From Anaerolineae bacterium (GTDB taxonomy: Bacteria > Chloroflexota > Anaerolineae > Aggregatilineales > Phototrophicaceae), in contig JAJEAA010000028.1 of the NCBI GenBank assembly GCA_022824365.1, positions 124,001 to 188,000 on the forward strand: DNA of 64,000 nucleotides. Direction: 5' to 3'. Of the stretch, positions 63,330-64,000 are shown one piece after another. How positions within the stretch are numbered: position 1 is the stretch's first letter; each line of letters opens with the position of its first letter. A program made the translations under genes and the position numbers. The notes below the pieces were generated by a model that was not told the DNA's origin, made no database searches, and saw only the letters and a program-made list of their open reading frames with translations.

Positions 63330-64000
63330 TTACATCGCTTCTTTTATCTTCGACTCGTAGGCGAGGGATACTTCGGTGTTCGTGTCGAAGATGTGCATGT
63401 TATCGAGGTTGAAGGTAACACCCATTTCCTGGCCGACGGTCGCGCCGGTGCGCGGATCGGTCCGAGCGATGAAGTTCTTGCCGCCGCTTTCGAGATAGAT
63501 GATCACCTCGTTGCCCATCTGCTCGACAACCTCGACATTCGAGGACAGATTCGCCGGGATGATGCCCTGCGGCAGGTAGTTCGTATCGTGGATGTCTTCG
63601 GGGCGGATACCGCAGATCACTTCCATGCCGGTATGGCTGCGGAATGAGTCGACCTTGCTGGCGGGAACCGGCAATGAAAATGCGCCGGTATCGACCACGA
63701 GCGAATCTCCGTCTTGTTTCAGCACGGCGTCAAAGAAGTTCATTGACGGGCTGCCGATGAAGCCAGCGACAAAGACGTTGTGCGGGTTGTGATATAGATT
63801 GAAGGGTGAGTCAATCTGCTGAAGTTCACCTTCGTTGAGAACACAGATGCGCGTCCCCATAGTCATCGCCTCGACTTGATCATGGGTCACGTAGATGAAG
63901 GTCGTCTCCAGCCTTTGGTGCAAGCGGCTAATGAATGAGCGGGCTTCCACACGCAGCTTCGCGTCGAGGTTGGAAAGCGGCTCATCCATGAGGAAGACAG
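63330..64000 (-). CDS. ABC transporter ATP-binding protein, MalK/UgpC type (partial)
   Basis: The frame runs off the window end, so only the C-terminal 223 residues are seen. Visible are the Walker B and D-loop region LMDEPLSNLDAKLR, the H-loop VTHDQVEAMTMG, and the regulatory TOBE/MOP-like domain (about 100-220) with GIRPEDIHD. This pattern belongs to the ATPases that energise sugar and glycerol-phosphate importers. The Walker A and signature motifs lie outside. Substrate cannot be named. Confidence 0.88.
   Translation of the reverse strand, partial: VFLMDEPLSNLDAKLRVEARSFISRLHQRLETTFIYVTHDQVEAMTMGTRICVLNEGELQQIDSPFNLYHNPHNVFVAGFIGSPSMNFFDAVLKQDGDSLVVDTGAFSLPVPASKVDSFRSHTGMEVICGIRPEDIHDTNYLPQGIIPANLSSNVEVVEQMGNEVIIYLESGGKNFIARTDPRTGATVGQEMGVTFNLDNMHIFDTNTEVSLAYESKIKEAM

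Overview
The window looks like chromosomal DNA of an uncultured or poorly studied member of the Chloroflexota (possibly an Anaerolineae-like lineage). This is an inference, not a database result. It rests on moderately high GC coding sequence, a branched-chain amino acid super-operon that uses citramalate synthase, a plant-type cystathionine gamma-synthase, a NodU/CmcH carbamoyltransferase next to DUF5989, a Thr/Pro-rich LysM stalk protein next to an LCP ligase, and an archaeal-type HMG-CoA synthase module. I see no insertion sequence, prophage, CRISPR array or replication origin. Gene order looks like a stable chromosome with short intergenic spaces.

Layout. 1-3.9 kb: hotdog thioesterase, long-chain acyl-CoA ligase and a BTAD/SARP-like regulator with a degenerate P-loop. 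3.9-6.2 kb: tRNA-Arg(TCT) and gyrB. 6.2-10.2 kb, minus strand: a surface-glycan-type cassette of SGNH-like protein, small membrane protein, carbamoyltransferase, DUF5989 and a membrane protein. 10.3-13.6 kb: LON-domain protein and an alpha/beta hydrolase fused to an acyl-CoA ligase. 13.8-17.3 kb: rhodanese sulfurtransferase, BioF2-like acetyltransferase, GT4 glycosyltransferase and an unknown protein.

17.5-37.1 kb is amino acid biosynthesis. argG-argH are followed by an attenuator (promoter, a leader peptide rich in Ile/Leu/Val, and a terminator) and then ilvE-ilvB-ilvN-ilvC-leuA-leuC-leuD-cimA-leuB. Pyruvate can therefore feed isoleucine through citramalate, valine through acetolactate and leucine through isopropylmalate; ilvD is not in the window. 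After murA comes a SAM-I riboswitch controlling a plant-like cystathionine gamma-synthase, then divergent thrC and thrB. O-phosphohomoserine may be the shared branch point of threonine and methionine synthesis.

37.2-43 kb: a strong promoter drives iscX-nuoB-nuoCD-nuoI, a partial Complex I set, followed by an AT-rich regulatory-looking gap and an Mrp/ApbC ATPase that lacks its usual CxxC. 43-56 kb: STAS protein, serine hydrolase, NUDIX, a large membrane sensor lacking the H-box histidine, a 1682-residue Thr-rich LysM protein with internal duplications, and an LCP ligase.

56-64 kb: tRNA-Pro(GGG), then selD, whose true 5' end contains an in-frame UGA at the catalytic position followed by a SECIS-like hairpin, so SelD is itself a selenoprotein. 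Next are a serine-palmitoyltransferase-like enzyme and an upper mevalonate operon (class II HMG-CoA reductase, archaeal-type HMG-CoA synthase, thiolase). That operon ends in a DUF35 scaffold that appears split into two overlapping genes, the first resembling a zinc ribbon that has lost its cysteines. The window ends inside a sugar-type ABC transporter ATPase gene.
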